Counted from the first letter of the stretch, positions 56,194-64,000 are shown. The stretch is 64,000 nt of DNA from Chitinibacter tainanensis DSM 15459 (GCF_000429785.1 NZ_KE386951.1:544461-608460); one strand, 5' to 3'. Numbers and translations: made by a program. Notes: generated from the sequence alone by a model not told the origin.

Positions 56194-56499
56194 TATTGGA
56201 GCGCGTTTGGCAAGACAAGAGTGGGCGTGATTGGGTCAGCGTGACTGACTTAATAAGCGCTTGGCTTGCTTAACCCAATACAGCGCTTCATCGTGGCGAG
56301 CATACCCGCCTGCGTATATGACCACAAAGCAACCCTGAGAGTCGCTTTAGGCATATACCCCAATAGCAGCGCGGCGATCGGTCGGCCTCATTGATACATG
56401 GCGGCTAGCCATCGTCATCATTCCATCACGCATCCGCCACAAATTTGTAAGCTTTGCTGCGTAAGCTCCTCGGGTTTTCCCTAACCCACTTACAAAAAA
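56194..56499. other. Intergenic region before the phytase gene
   Basis: About 300 bp with no recognised gene. It contains an inverted repeat ATTGGGT/ACCCAAT (about 56238-56281) and the word ATATACCCC (56352-56360), similar to other GGGTATA sites. The phytase promoter is expected at its 3' end. Confidence 0.35.
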
Positions 56500-57966
56500 A
56501 TGCGCCATTTGTTTTGTCTGAGTGTGCTCAGCGCCCTTTTAACCGCCTGTGGCGGTGATATCACTGATCCGGCGGCGACGCCGGCCCCGACGGCCACGCC
56601 GGTTGCGACGGCAACCCCGGCTCCGACCGTGCAGCCTTATACCGTCAGCGCGGTCAGCTTTGATGCCGAAACCGAAAATGTGCTGAGCGCCGCTGGCGAT
56701 GTGGATGATCCTGCCATTTGGGTACACCCCAGCCAAAGCGCGAAAAGCTTAGTCGTAACGGCCATCAAAGATGGCGGGATGCGGGTTTATGATCTGCAAG
56801 GGCAATTGGTGCAGAGCATCGGTCCGGGTGCGCTGAATAACGATAACAAAGGCAAAAGCCGCTACAACAATGTGGATATCGTGTATGGCTTTAAGCTGGA
56901 CGATAACAGCACCGTCGATCTGGCCATCGCCACCGACCGTGGCCAGGATTTGATCCGGGTATGGAAAATCGATCCGAATAACAGCACCACACCACTGAGC
57001 GATATCACTTCGGCCACCCCGCTGCGCCTGTTCCCGACCGTGCCGACCGAGGGTAGCGAGAGCGACGCGAGCAAAGATGCGGCGATTGCAGTATCCAAAC
57101 AAAACACCGGCTATGGCATTACCCATTTCTCGGACAAAGCCAGCGGCAAACATTTTGTGCTGGTGAATCAGCGTAAACAGGCGCGTATTCGTCAGTTTGA
57201 ATTGATCGCCGAAGCCGGCGGCACCGTGAATGTGGTGGCGGTGGCGGGCCGCGACTGGCGCTTCCCATATAGCTGGCGCGGGCAAAATCTGCGCGAAACC
57301 AATGATCTGGATGCCACCCGTGACTGGAGCCCGCAATTTGAAGGCATGGTGGTCGATCAGCGCAATGGCATGCTCTATGCGGGCCAAGAAGACGTGGGTA
57401 TCTGGCGAGTGGACCTGAAAACCGGTCAGGCCGATACCCAGCCAGTGTACGAAACCCGCGGTAGTAGCCGCGAAACCTACACCACCGGCACACCTGCCAC
57501 CGTGGTGAAACACAGCTTCTTTAACCCAGAGAGCAAAATCAGCCGCGATCTGGAAGGCCTGAGCATTTATTACGGCCCGAATGGCACCGGCTATCTGATC
57601 GCTTCGAGCCAGGGCGGCGCCCACGGTGGCGCACCGAATGTCAGCGATGCACCGTATGACGATAGCTTTGCGGTGTTTGCCCTCAATGGCAATGCCAAAC
57701 CGGTACTCAAGCAAGGCTTCCGTCTCAGCCAGGGGCCAAATGGCAATACCGAAGGGGTACAGGAATGTGATGGTGCGGATGTGGTGGCACTGCAATTGCC
57801 AGGCTACCCGTATGGTTTGCTAGTGACTCAGGACGGCTACAACGACGATCTGAATAATCTGGATGGCGTAACCGCGCAAACCAATCTGAAATTCACCAGC
57901 TGGGAAAAAATCGCCACTGCACTCAAGCTGGAAAAGTACAACAACTTTGACCCACGCAAGCTGTAA
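56500..57966 (+). CDS. Beta-propeller phytase, lipoprotein
   Basis: 488 residues with lipobox LLTACGG (cysteine 17) and a Thr/Ala/Pro linker (about 24-45). The catalytic body matches the beta-propeller (3-)phytase family: DVDDPAIWVHPSQ, SRYNNVDIVYGF, IATDRG, and EGMVVDQRNGMLYAGQEDVG. These calcium-dependent enzymes release phosphate from phytate. Acidic calcium-binding clusters are visible, but the Pho regulon is not shown by a clear Pho box. Confidence 0.92.
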   Translation: MRHLFCLSVLSALLTACGGDITDPAATPAPTATPVATATPAPTVQPYTVSAVSFDAETENVLSAAGDVDDPAIWVHPSQSAKSLVVTAIKDGGMRVYDLQGQLVQSIGPGALNNDNKGKSRYNNVDIVYGFKLDDNSTVDLAIATDRGQDLIRVWKIDPNNSTTPLSDITSATPLRLFPTVPTEGSESDASKDAAIAVSKQNTGYGITHFSDKASGKHFVLVNQRKQARIRQFELIAEAGGTVNVVAVAGRDWRFPYSWRGQNLRETNDLDATRDWSPQFEGMVVDQRNGMLYAGQEDVGIWRVDLKTGQADTQPVYETRGSSRETYTTGTPATVVKHSFFNPESKISRDLEGLSIYYGPNGTGYLIASSQGGAHGGAPNVSDAPYDDSFAVFALNGNAKPVLKQGFRLSQGPNGNTEGVQECDGADVVALQLPGYPYGLLVTQDGYNDDLNNLDGVTAQTNLKFTSWEKIATALKLEKYNNFDPRKL

Positions 57967-57989
57967 TCCGCTCGCGTAGACCTCTTCAG

Positions 57990-58026
57990 CACACGCCTGT
58001 CCGCCGAGCGGGCAGGCGTTGTTATT
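57990..58026 (+). terminator. Phytase gene terminator
   Basis: Inverted repeat AACGCCTG-like: ACGCCTGTCCGC, loop CGAG, CGGGCAGGCGT, followed by TGTTATTT, shortly after the phytase stop. Confidence 0.75.
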
Positions 58027-58055
58027 TCTGCCCGCGGGATAGTCGGGCGAGGCTT

Positions 58056-58421
58056 TTAGGCCTGCGCCAACCGCGCCGCTTGCTGCGCCAGCTGCAAATA
58101 TTCACTCAGATGTTTGTCATTCAGATCGCTAAGGGTGCGTAATTTAAGATGCCGCCGGCCTTTGCCCTGACCTTCGAGCAAACCAAACGGATCAGCGATC
58201 TGCGCGCCGTGGCCAAATTCCACCGATACATGCGCCTGATAGGCAAATACACCAGCAAACTGCACCTCGGCGGTGAACAAAATGCCGCCATATTTCACCA
58301 CCTCGCCACAATCGGGAAATAGCTGCCGCACCCGCTGGCGCACAGCTTGCACGATGGCATGCAGGGGCGGGTTTACAAACTGGATATCATCTAGCAAAGC
58401 CGTAACGGTTTGGGCAGACAT
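58056..58421 (-). CDS. DUF1801 domain protein
   Basis: 121 residues from ATG 58421 (open frame to 58439). The family pattern of YdhG-like DUF1801 proteins is visible: PPLHAIVQAVRQRVRQLFP, EVVKYGGILFTA, FAYQAHVSVEFG and the C-terminal HLKLRTLSDLNDKHLSEYL. Biochemical function unknown; a metal-independent helical domain. Confidence 0.8.
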   Translation of the reverse strand: MSAQTVTALLDDIQFVNPPLHAIVQAVRQRVRQLFPDCGEVVKYGGILFTAEVQFAGVFAYQAHVSVEFGHGAQIADPFGLLEGQGKGRRHLKLRTLSDLNDKHLSEYLQLAQQAARLAQA

Positions 58422-58549
58422 GGCAACACCTGGCGGCAATCAGCGAAGCCCTGATGCTACCGCGTTTGCCCCACCCGGCACTATCGCGCCAGCGCAGGTA
58501 TCGCTGCGGCAGGCCAATAAAATACCGCCTGCGAAGAGGCGGCTGAGAT

Positions 58550-58612
58550 TGATTACCCCCCGCTCACGAAGCGAGGCTCCCCTCAAGGAGGGGACGGGAG
58601 GGGTGGGTATAA
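58550..58612. repeat. Candidate intergenic palindromic repeat
   Basis: The stretch can fold with outer arms ACCCCCC and GGGGTGGGT and a CCCCTC/GAGGGG hairpin inside. It looks like a REP-type unit, but only one copy is in the window, so repetition is untested. Confidence 0.4.
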
Positions 58613-58668
58613 AACATCAAGGCTGCAGATTCACAGCCCGATTTCCTAGGCTCGGCCTAGCCGAGACT

Positions 58669-59775
58669 TTAAGAAGATTGCTCGTGCACTTTGGTCTCAG
58701 CCTGCACCACCAGCGGAGACAGCCTAGGTATATGCCTATAATGCAATCCAGATTTATCCCAGTGGTCTATACCCCCCAAGGCCGTGCGAGTGGAGTGCAT
58801 GCCATCAACCAAGCGATCGCTGTGCTGCGCAAAGTAGAACCACTCATTGCCCGGATTAGCGGCGGGATTGGGGAACAAAATATAACCATCGGCGGGCGCG
58901 GTCACCACGCTACCATCCGCGCGGTGACCGATCAGATCGCCAGCGTGCAGCTTATCGAAGCTGGCCCAAGTTTTCACAAAGGCATCGCCCAAATCATGGC
59001 GGTCGATCACTTGCGTGAGTTTCAGCAATTCAAACTCGGTTTGCACCGCAGGGGCTGGCACATCGGCCAGATGCAGATGGGCGATGGTATTGCGAATGGC
59101 CTGATAGGCAACTTCGGGCGCGTCGGCGTCCAGATGCTGACCGCATTCCAGCGTCAGCGCGATGCCGCCGTGGGCGCGGGTGTATTCGGTGGTGCCCACG
59201 CCGTAGCTTGGATCGGTGCTGAGCATGTGTGCGCGCTCGCTGGCCTTGCTGTGCGCCAGGCGATGTTTCACGCCTTCGGCATAGGTTTCCAGCCAGCCTT
59301 CCACAATGCGTTTAGGGCCCAGGCGCATTGCCAGCGCTTCTTCTTCAGCGGCACGAGAGAATGGCGAGAGTTCGCCATCGTTGTTTTCAGGCCCGAGCAT
59401 AATAAATGGCTCGCCCGGTGGGTTGGTGGTGGAATGCAGATCCAGCAGCACATCCTGCTGCTCCAAGATCGGGCACAGCATATTAGCAATGCGGTCTTCA
59501 AAATCATGCGGCAACGCATTGGGGCGCAGATTGCGGTTCAGGTTGCGATCGCCATTGCGTTCGTTTTTGGCATGCGCCAGCGGGTTAGTTACCGGAATAA
59601 ACGTGATCTGACCGCGCTGCAGCACCAATTGGCCAGAATCCAGCTCTTTCATCACGCGCTCAATCGCGATTGGGCCGCAAATCTCGTTGCCATGCACGGC
59701 ACCCAACACCACCAGTTTGGGACCAGCCGTTAGGCCGTGATAAACATAAGATTTGAGCATGTGCTGATGGTGCAT
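58669..59775 (-). CDS. Succinylglutamate desuccinylase/aspartoacylase family protein
   Basis: About 368 residues from ATG 59775 (59760 and 59796 also possible). Zinc-binding motif GAVHGNEICGP with the glutamate, then the second metal histidine in LLDLHSTTNPPGEPF. RNLNRNLRP resembles the substrate-binding arginines. The family deacylates amino acids or carboxylates; no astABCD genes are nearby, so the arginine pathway role is unproven. Confidence 0.87.
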   Translation of the reverse strand: MHHQHMLKSYVYHGLTAGPKLVVLGAVHGNEICGPIAIERVMKELDSGQLVLQRGQITFIPVTNPLAHAKNERNGDRNLNRNLRPNALPHDFEDRIANMLCPILEQQDVLLDLHSTTNPPGEPFIMLGPENNDGELSPFSRAAEEEALAMRLGPKRIVEGWLETYAEGVKHRLAHSKASERAHMLSTDPSYGVGTTEYTRAHGGIALTLECGQHLDADAPEVAYQAIRNTIAHLHLADVPAPAVQTEFELLKLTQVIDRHDLGDAFVKTWASFDKLHAGDLIGHRADGSVVTAPADGYILFPNPAANPGNEWFYFAQHSDRLVDGMHSTRTALGGIDHWDKSGLHYRHIPRLSPLVVQAETKVHEQSS

Positions 59776-59850
59776 GGCGTTGATTCCGCAAAACAATCAA
59801 AGAGGTGCAATTATCGCGGGATTACCGCGAAATGGCGAGACAATGGGCGT

Positions 59851-59878
59851 AAAAAACGCCATCGATGATGGCGTTTTA
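59851..59878 (-). terminator. Terminator between gnd and the aspartoacylase gene
   Basis: AAAACGCCATC, loop GAT, GATGGCGTTTT: symmetrical stem with T run on both strands, about 110 bp after the gnd stop. Confidence 0.85.
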
Positions 59879-59985
59879 GGTGGCCTTGGCAGTTTAAGCT
59901 GGCAAAGGCGGTTGCTGCCGCCTGCTGATTTCTACTGGATCGTCTAGATCGCGTGACCGCCTATTTCTGCAGCAAGGCAGGCCGC

Positions 59986-60897
59986 TTATTTTTTCGACAT
60001 GGCGTGGCCGCCAAAGGCATTACGCATCAGCGACAGCATTTTCATCGCGTAATCGTCGTTGCCACGTGAAGCAAAGCGCGAGTAAAGGCTGGTTGCCATC
60101 ACCGGTGCCGGTACACCCAGCTCCACTGATTCGAGCACCGACCAGCGGCCTTCACCTGAATCAGGTACAAATGGGTTCAGCGACTCGAGCTCGGTATCGT
60201 GCGAGAACGACTCGGCCACCAAGTCCAGCAACCAAGAGCGCACTACTGAGCTATGGCGCCAAGTTTCGGCGATTTCAGCCACATCCAGATCGAATTCTTT
60301 TTTCGCTTTCAGCATGGCAAAGCCTTCTGCAAAGGCTTGCATCATGCCGTATTCAATACCGTTGTGCAGCATTTTGGTGAAGTGGCCAGAGCCAGCTGGG
60401 CCAGTGTGCGTCCAGCCGCGATCAGCAGCAGGCGCCAAGATTTTCATAAATGGCGTGGCGATTTCAGCGGCATCTTTATCGCCACCAAACATCAAACAAT
60501 ACCCATTCTGCAAGCCCCACACACCGCCAGAAACGCCGGCATCAACGAATTTGATATTCAGCTCAGCCAATTCAGCCGCATGGCGCTGGCTGTCTTTGTA
60601 CATTGCGTTGGCGCCATCGATGATCAGATCGCCCGGGGCCAACAGCGTTTTCATTTCGGCAAAAGCCGCTTCAGAGATCTCGCCCGATGGCAACATCAGC
60701 CATACCACGCGCGGGGTAGGCAGCGCAGCGATCAGCTCAGGTACAGAGGCAAAAGCACGGAAGTTGGCTTCTTCTTTAGCCAAACCTTCCCGAGTCTCAG
60801 CGCTGACGTCAAAGCCAAACACAGTGGCCCCGCCGCGCGCGAGACGGCGTGCCATATTGCCGCCCATTTTACCCAAACCGATCATTGCGATATTCAT
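59986..60897 (-). CDS. gnd: 6-phosphogluconate dehydrogenase, short form
   Basis: Oxidative decarboxylation of 6-phosphogluconate to ribulose 5-phosphate. 303 residues, much shorter than the roughly 470-residue classical form; short forms are often NAD-dependent. Nucleotide loop IGLGKMGGNMARRL, the substrate motif DAGVSGGVWGLQNGYCLMFG and GSGHFTKMLHNGIEYGMMQA (lysine and histidine catalytic region). The frame opens at 61017 but ATG 60897 gives the family start MNIAMIGLGKMGG. Confidence 0.93.
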   Translation of the reverse strand: MNIAMIGLGKMGGNMARRLARGGATVFGFDVSAETREGLAKEEANFRAFASVPELIAALPTPRVVWLMLPSGEISEAAFAEMKTLLAPGDLIIDGANAMYKDSQRHAAELAELNIKFVDAGVSGGVWGLQNGYCLMFGGDKDAAEIATPFMKILAPAADRGWTHTGPAGSGHFTKMLHNGIEYGMMQAFAEGFAMLKAKKEFDLDVAEIAETWRHSSVVRSWLLDLVAESFSHDTELESLNPFVPDSGEGRWSVLESVELGVPAPVMATSLYSRFASRGNDDYAMKMLSLMRNAFGGHAMSKK

Positions 60898-61204
60898 TGT
60901 GTAATCCCTTCTAGGTGTCGAGTTGCGAGCGGGTAGCTGGCAACTTCGCCTGTAGCCAATAAGATGCGTACCCGTATTTTCTAGCAAGACAGCGCGCACG
61001 CCAAGCCAGAATTGCACTAATCCCCTAATTAATTTACCTAATTCGCGGTTTTAGCCGCTTTTCGGCTGTTTTGCGCGCCGCAACACTGGACAGATTCGCG
61101 CCGCAGAAGGCCTAAACCTTGACTTGGATTAACATTCTGGCCAGTGCGGCGGCCTAAGCTCTTTCATCCGTCTTTGTACGCATCTGCACGAAAGAGGCCC
61201 CATC
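60898..61204. other. Intergenic region between gnd and ubiU
   Basis: About 300 bp carrying the upstream regions of both divergent genes. The gnd side shows no clear operator. The ubiU side carries the FNR-type site and weak -10 listed separately. Confidence 0.5.
61119..61160 (+). promoter_or_regulatory. FNR-type site and promoter of ubiUVT
   Basis: TTGACTTGGATTAA (61119-61132) matches the FNR/ANR consensus TTGAT-N4-ATCAA at eight of ten positions. A weak -10, TAAGCT (61155-61160), is placed so that the FNR centre lies near -41.5, the classic class II activation position. Confidence 0.7.
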
Positions 61205-62212
61205 ATGCCTGCTACTGCCCTGCCCGAGCTGGTTTGTCCGGCCGGCAGCCTGCCCGCATTGAAAGCCGCGGTCGACCATGGCGCCGATGCCGTGTATCTG
61301 GGCTTTAAAAATGCCACCAACGCCCGCAATTTTGCCGGGCTCAATTTCACCGACGCCCAAATCAAAACCGGCATCGATTACGCCAAACAACGCGGCAAAA
61401 GTGTACTGATCGCCATCAACACCTATGCCCAAGCCGGCCGCGTAGCCGAGTGGCATCGCGCCATTGATGCCGCCGCCGATGCCGGTGCCGACGCCGTAAT
61501 TTTGGCCGACCTCGGTTTGCTGGATTACGCCACCCGCGTTCACCCTACCTTGCATCGGCATTTATCGGTGCAAGGCTCGGCCACCAATTTTGAGGCCGTC
61601 AATCTGGCCCACGATTACTTTGGCATTCGTCGCGCTGTTCTGCCTCGGGTACTGACCTTGCCGCAGGTGGAATACGTGATCAAAAACACGCCCGTGGAAA
61701 TCGAAGTGTTTGGCTTTGGCAGTTTGTGTGTGATGGCGGAAGGCCGCTGCATTTTATCCAGCTACGCCACCGGCGAGTCACCCAATACCCATGGGGTGTG
61801 TTCGCCTGCAAGCCATGTGCAATGGATTCCACAGGGCGATACCATGTCTACACGGCTGAATGGCATCCTGATTGACCATTTCGCCGCTGATGAGCCCGCC
61901 GGCTATCCCACGCTGTGCAAAGGGCGCTTTGAAGTCAACGACGCCACCTATTACGCGCTGGAAGAACCCACCAGCCTGAATGCGCTCGCCGTCTTGCCCG
62001 AATTACTGCGCATCGGTGTGCGAGCGATCAAAGTCGAAGGCCGCCAGCGCAGCCCTGCCTATACCGCCGAAGTCACCAAAACATTACGCGCCGCACTGGA
62101 TGCCGCCGCCGACCCACGCTATTCGGTCAAGCCGGCGTGGCAACAGGCCTTGAACAAAGTCTCGGAAGGCCATCAACAGACGCTAGGCGCCTACAGCCGC
62201 CCCTGGCGTTAA
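61205..62212 (+). CDS. ubiU: UbiU, O2-independent ubiquinone hydroxylation protein
   Basis: 335-residue U32-peptidase-fold protein that with UbiV hydroxylates the ubiquinone ring without oxygen. Four cysteines in the positions of its [4Fe-4S] ligands are visible: CVMAEGRC (near 174 and 181), GVCSPAS (near 199) and TLCKGRF (near 238). The start CPAGSLPALKAAVDHGADAV is typical. First gene of ubiU-ubiV-ubiT. Confidence 0.93.
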   Translation: MPATALPELVCPAGSLPALKAAVDHGADAVYLGFKNATNARNFAGLNFTDAQIKTGIDYAKQRGKSVLIAINTYAQAGRVAEWHRAIDAAADAGADAVILADLGLLDYATRVHPTLHRHLSVQGSATNFEAVNLAHDYFGIRRAVLPRVLTLPQVEYVIKNTPVEIEVFGFGSLCVMAEGRCILSSYATGESPNTHGVCSPASHVQWIPQGDTMSTRLNGILIDHFAADEPAGYPTLCKGRFEVNDATYYALEEPTSLNALAVLPELLRIGVRAIKVEGRQRSPAYTAEVTKTLRAALDAAADPRYSVKPAWQQALNKVSEGHQQTLGAYSRPWR

Positions 62213-62245
62213 TGGCGAGTGACTTGACCTAATTGGAGTAGCCCC

Positions 62246-63130
62246 ATGCAACTGACTCTGGGCCCTATTTTGTACTACTGGCCACGCCAGCAAGTGCTCG
62301 ACTTTTATGCCGCCGCCGCCGATTGGCCAGTGGCCACCATTTATCTGGGCGAAGTCGTTTGTGCTCGCCGCCATGAATTGAAAACTGCCGATTGGCTGGC
62401 CCTTGGCCAAGAGCTGGCGCAACAGGGCAAGCAGGTGGTCTTTAGCTCGCAAGCGGTATTGGAATCGGGCTCAGATCTGAGTAGCCTGCGCCGCCTGGCC
62501 GCCGCGGGTGGCTGGCTGGAAGCCAATGATCTGGGGGCGATTCGCGTCGCAAGGCAAAGCGAGATCCCCTATGTGGCCGGCACGCATTTGAATATTTATA
62601 ACGGCAGCACGCTGGATTGGCACGCCCAAGCTGGCGCAGTGCGCTGGCTACCGCCGCTGGAAGCCAGCCAAAGTATGGTGGCGCAAATCCTAGCCGAGCG
62701 CACCAATACACTCGAAACCGAGTTGTTTGCGCACGGGCACCTGCCCTTGGCGTTTTCCGCCCGCTGCTTTACTGCACGCCACTATGATCTGAATAAAGAT
62801 GCCTGTGAATTCAAATGCCTAGAGCACCCCATCGGGCTCGCCCTCCATACCCGCGAGGGGCAGGCGTTCTTGCGCCTGAATGGCATCCAGACTCAATCCG
62901 CGGCCTGTCATGCCTTGATTGCCGACATCCCACAACTGCAGGGCATCGATTACCTACGCATCAGCCCTCAGCCGGGGTATACAGCTGAAATCATTGCTGC
63001 CTATAGCGCGCAGATCAATACCCAGCCTCATACCATCGACTGGCAGCAAATCCACCCCGAAGGCATCGTGAACGGTTATTGGCATGGCCAAGCTGGCATT
63101 CGCCCGACGGCTCAGTTGGAGACAATCTAA
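62246..63130 (+). CDS. ubiV: UbiV, O2-independent ubiquinone hydroxylation partner
   Basis: 294-residue partner of UbiU, also U32 fold with a [4Fe-4S] cluster. The expected cysteines are seen in VVCARRHELK (near 39), SARCFTARHYD (near 174) and DACEFKC (near 186 and 190). It overlaps ubiT by one base (TAATG). Confidence 0.93.
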   Translation: MQLTLGPILYYWPRQQVLDFYAAAADWPVATIYLGEVVCARRHELKTADWLALGQELAQQGKQVVFSSQAVLESGSDLSSLRRLAAAGGWLEANDLGAIRVARQSEIPYVAGTHLNIYNGSTLDWHAQAGAVRWLPPLEASQSMVAQILAERTNTLETELFAHGHLPLAFSARCFTARHYDLNKDACEFKCLEHPIGLALHTREGQAFLRLNGIQTQSAACHALIADIPQLQGIDYLRISPQPGYTAEIIAAYSAQINTQPHTIDWQQIHPEGIVNGYWHGQAGIRPTAQLETI

Positions 63131-63564
63131 TGTTCAAGTTACCTGCCCTAGTACAAAAAGCCCTGCAAAAGCTGCCGGAGCAACCACCCGCATTCATCCT
63201 GAGCCAAACCCTAAACTGGGTGAAACAACCGCTATGGCCAGAAGAAGACTTTAGCTGGTTAGAGGGCCGCACTGTTCGCCTCGAAATCAGCGATCTAGGC
63301 TGCGGCCTCAGTTACAGCTTTGCCAATGGCCGCTTTATCCCCAGCCAAGCGCCCGCCGATGTCTGCTTTGCTGCAAGCCTGGCCGACTACTGGATCCTAG
63401 CGCGCCGGCAAGAAGACCCCGATACGCTCTTCTTTCAACGCCGTTTGCGGATTAGTGGCGACACCGAGTTGGGCTTGCAGCTTAAAAATCTGATGGATGC
63501 CACCGACTTTTCCCCATTGTTCGCGCGTCTACCAGCCCCCCTGCGGCAAAGGCTTGCCTTATAA
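63130..63564 (+). CDS. ubiT: UbiT, SCP2-domain ubiquinone accessory protein
   Basis: 144 residues with an SCP2 sterol-carrier-like domain that binds ubiquinone intermediates for the anaerobic pathway. Markers are VRLEISDLGCGLSYSF, FAASLADYWILARRQEDPD and the family segment FQRRLRISGDTELGLQLKN. The frame opens at 63079, but ATG 63130 overlaps the ubiV stop and gives the expected MFKLPALVQKAL. Confidence 0.9.
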   Translation: MFKLPALVQKALQKLPEQPPAFILSQTLNWVKQPLWPEEDFSWLEGRTVRLEISDLGCGLSYSFANGRFIPSQAPADVCFAASLADYWILARRQEDPDTLFFQRRLRISGDTELGLQLKNLMDATDFSPLFARLPAPLRQRLAL

Positions 63565-63670
63565 CCCCCTATGGGTATATTGACCAACCCATTAATTTGA
63601 ATGGATTTGAGCCGTATACCCTAAGTTCAAATAAATCTGCAATCGATCTACGATTGTCTCCATGCCTGAA

Positions 63671-63703
63671 TGAACAAAGCCCAGCTACGCTGGGCTTTGT
63701 TTT
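63671..63703. terminator. Terminator after ubiT (bidirectional)
   Basis: ACAAAGCCCAGC, loop TAC, GCTGGGCTTTGT then TTTG. It follows ubiT by about 105 bp and could also catch leftward transcription from the rRNA operon. Confidence 0.85.
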
Positions 63704-63826
63704 GGGGGTTGGGTTTGCGCCGCAAGCTTGGGCACGGCCGGTTCGCGGTGCTGTTGTCTGTCGTGGGTGTTGTGTTGGGCTTCGCTTTGCTTCTGTTCTG
63801 CGCTCTTCCACTTCCGCGGCCCAAAG
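63704..63826. other. Spacer between two terminators
   Basis: No gene seen. Open frames here run across both hairpins and the 5S gene and are spurious. Confidence 0.4.
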
Positions 63827-63862
63827 CAAAAAGCCCAGCTCTTCTGAGCTGGGCTTCTTTAG
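63827..63862 (-). terminator. rRNA operon terminator
   Basis: Minus strand AAGCCCAGCTC, loop AGAA, GAGCTGGGCTT then T run, directly after the 5S rRNA. Confidence 0.9.
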
Positions 63863-63866
63863 GGGA

Positions 63867-63981
63867 GTCTGGCAATGACCTACTTTCACACGGGAACCCG
63901 CACTATCATCGGCGCTGAGGCGTTTCACTGTCCTGTTCGGGATGGGAAGGAGTGGGACCACCTCGCTATGGTCACCAGACA
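63867..63981 (-). rRNA. rrf: 5S ribosomal RNA
   Basis: The minus strand reads TGTCTGGTGACCATAGCGAG at the 5' end, then GTGGTCCCACTCC, CCGAACAGGACAGTGAAACG, CGCCGATGATAGTGCGG and GAAAGTAGGTCATTGCCAGA. This is the 5S consensus with complementary termini. It marks the 3' end of an rRNA operon continuing to the right of the window. Ends are accurate to a few bases. Confidence 0.96.
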
Positions 63982-64000
63982 TAACTGGTTGAGTTAACTG

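Noticed and set aside
56380..56499. Pho box upstream of phytase
   Set aside because: No pair of CTGTCAT-like repeats with proper spacing could be found; phosphate control would be a guess.
56749..57795. 348-codon minus-strand frame across the phytase gene
   Set aside because: The plus-strand phytase has clear motifs throughout; the antisense frame has no family features or ribosome binding site.
58273..59733. Long open frame (486 codons) on the plus strand
   Set aside because: It is antisense to the aspartoacylase-family and DUF1801 genes, has low-complexity His/Arg/Gln-rich content and no recognisable domain; a GC-rich shadow frame.
63569..63982. Open frames across the end of the window
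   Set aside because: They read through two terminator hairpins and the 5S rRNA, so they are not genes.

Overview
The window looks like a chromosomal stretch from a Gram-negative betaproteobacterium. Single-gene similarities recalled from memory point to Neisseriales, perhaps the Chitinibacteraceae; this is an inference, not a search result. Supporting signs are a meso-diaminopimelate MurE, a complete dcw cluster in canonical order, lipid A type acyltransferases, sigma-32 (RpoH), an S-adenosylhomocysteine (SAH) riboswitch before ahcY, ubiUVT, TonB-dependent heme uptake and a fairly high GC content. I see no transposase, integrase, phage gene or CRISPR array. Most of the window is ordinary core genome; the accessory parts lie mainly between 34 and 58 kb.

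Layout. (1) 1-10500, minus strand: dcw cell wall and division operon, mraZ-rsmH-ftsL-ftsI-murE-murF-mraY-murD-ftsW-murG (murG cut by the window edge). Its promoter carries three MraZ boxes with a 10-bp period. (2) 10500-16980: an AT-rich palindrome-filled spacer, two small unknown genes, rpoH with a perfect CIRCE operator, an SbtA/SbtB-like bicarbonate transporter and PII-like pair, a DedA protein, a TPR protein, ferredoxin and rsmD. (3) 16988-20379: ftsY, an inserted GNAT gene, ftsE and ftsX. (4) 20521-25986: a dual-receiver histidine kinase followed by a 1307-residue hybrid kinase with PAS, receiver and Hpt domains. (5) 26001-28771: SDR/LysR divergent pair, Tat-exported dienelactone-hydrolase-like protein, and a Rof-type Rho antiterminator. 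(6) 28839-32266: methyl cycle genes ahcY (SAH riboswitch) and metK, with two lipid A acyltransferase genes diverging from metK. (7) 34413-39412: Fur-type iron operon of imelysin, di-heme protein, second imelysin and DUF1513 protein. (8) 39761-45593: YtcA/MdtN/MdtO/MdtP-like efflux operon and a c-di-GMP phosphodiesterase (EAL). (9) 46214-53316, minus strand: heme uptake operon of TonB receptor, HmuY-like lipoprotein, hmuS, hmuT, hmuU and hmuV, behind tandem Fur boxes. (10) 53524-60897: small secreted protein, phosphoesterase, YegD-type Hsp70, beta-propeller phytase lipoprotein, DUF1801 protein, aspartoacylase-family enzyme and short-form gnd. (11) 61205-63564: ubiU-ubiV-ubiT for oxygen-independent ubiquinone synthesis behind an FNR-type site. 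(12) 63867-63981: 5S rRNA on the minus strand, the end of an rRNA operon that lies mostly outside the window.

Working together: iron acquisition is the main accessory theme, with two Fur-controlled loci. Regulation is unusually readable from DNA: MraZ boxes, CIRCE on rpoH, the SAH riboswitch, Fur boxes and an FNR site all sit where known biology would put them. I did not find a clearly new multi-gene system. The best candidates for something under-described are the tandem HmuY-like lipoprotein, the nested Fur palindrome, the palindrome-rich spacer upstream of dcw, and a GGGTATA word that recurs in intergenic DNA.
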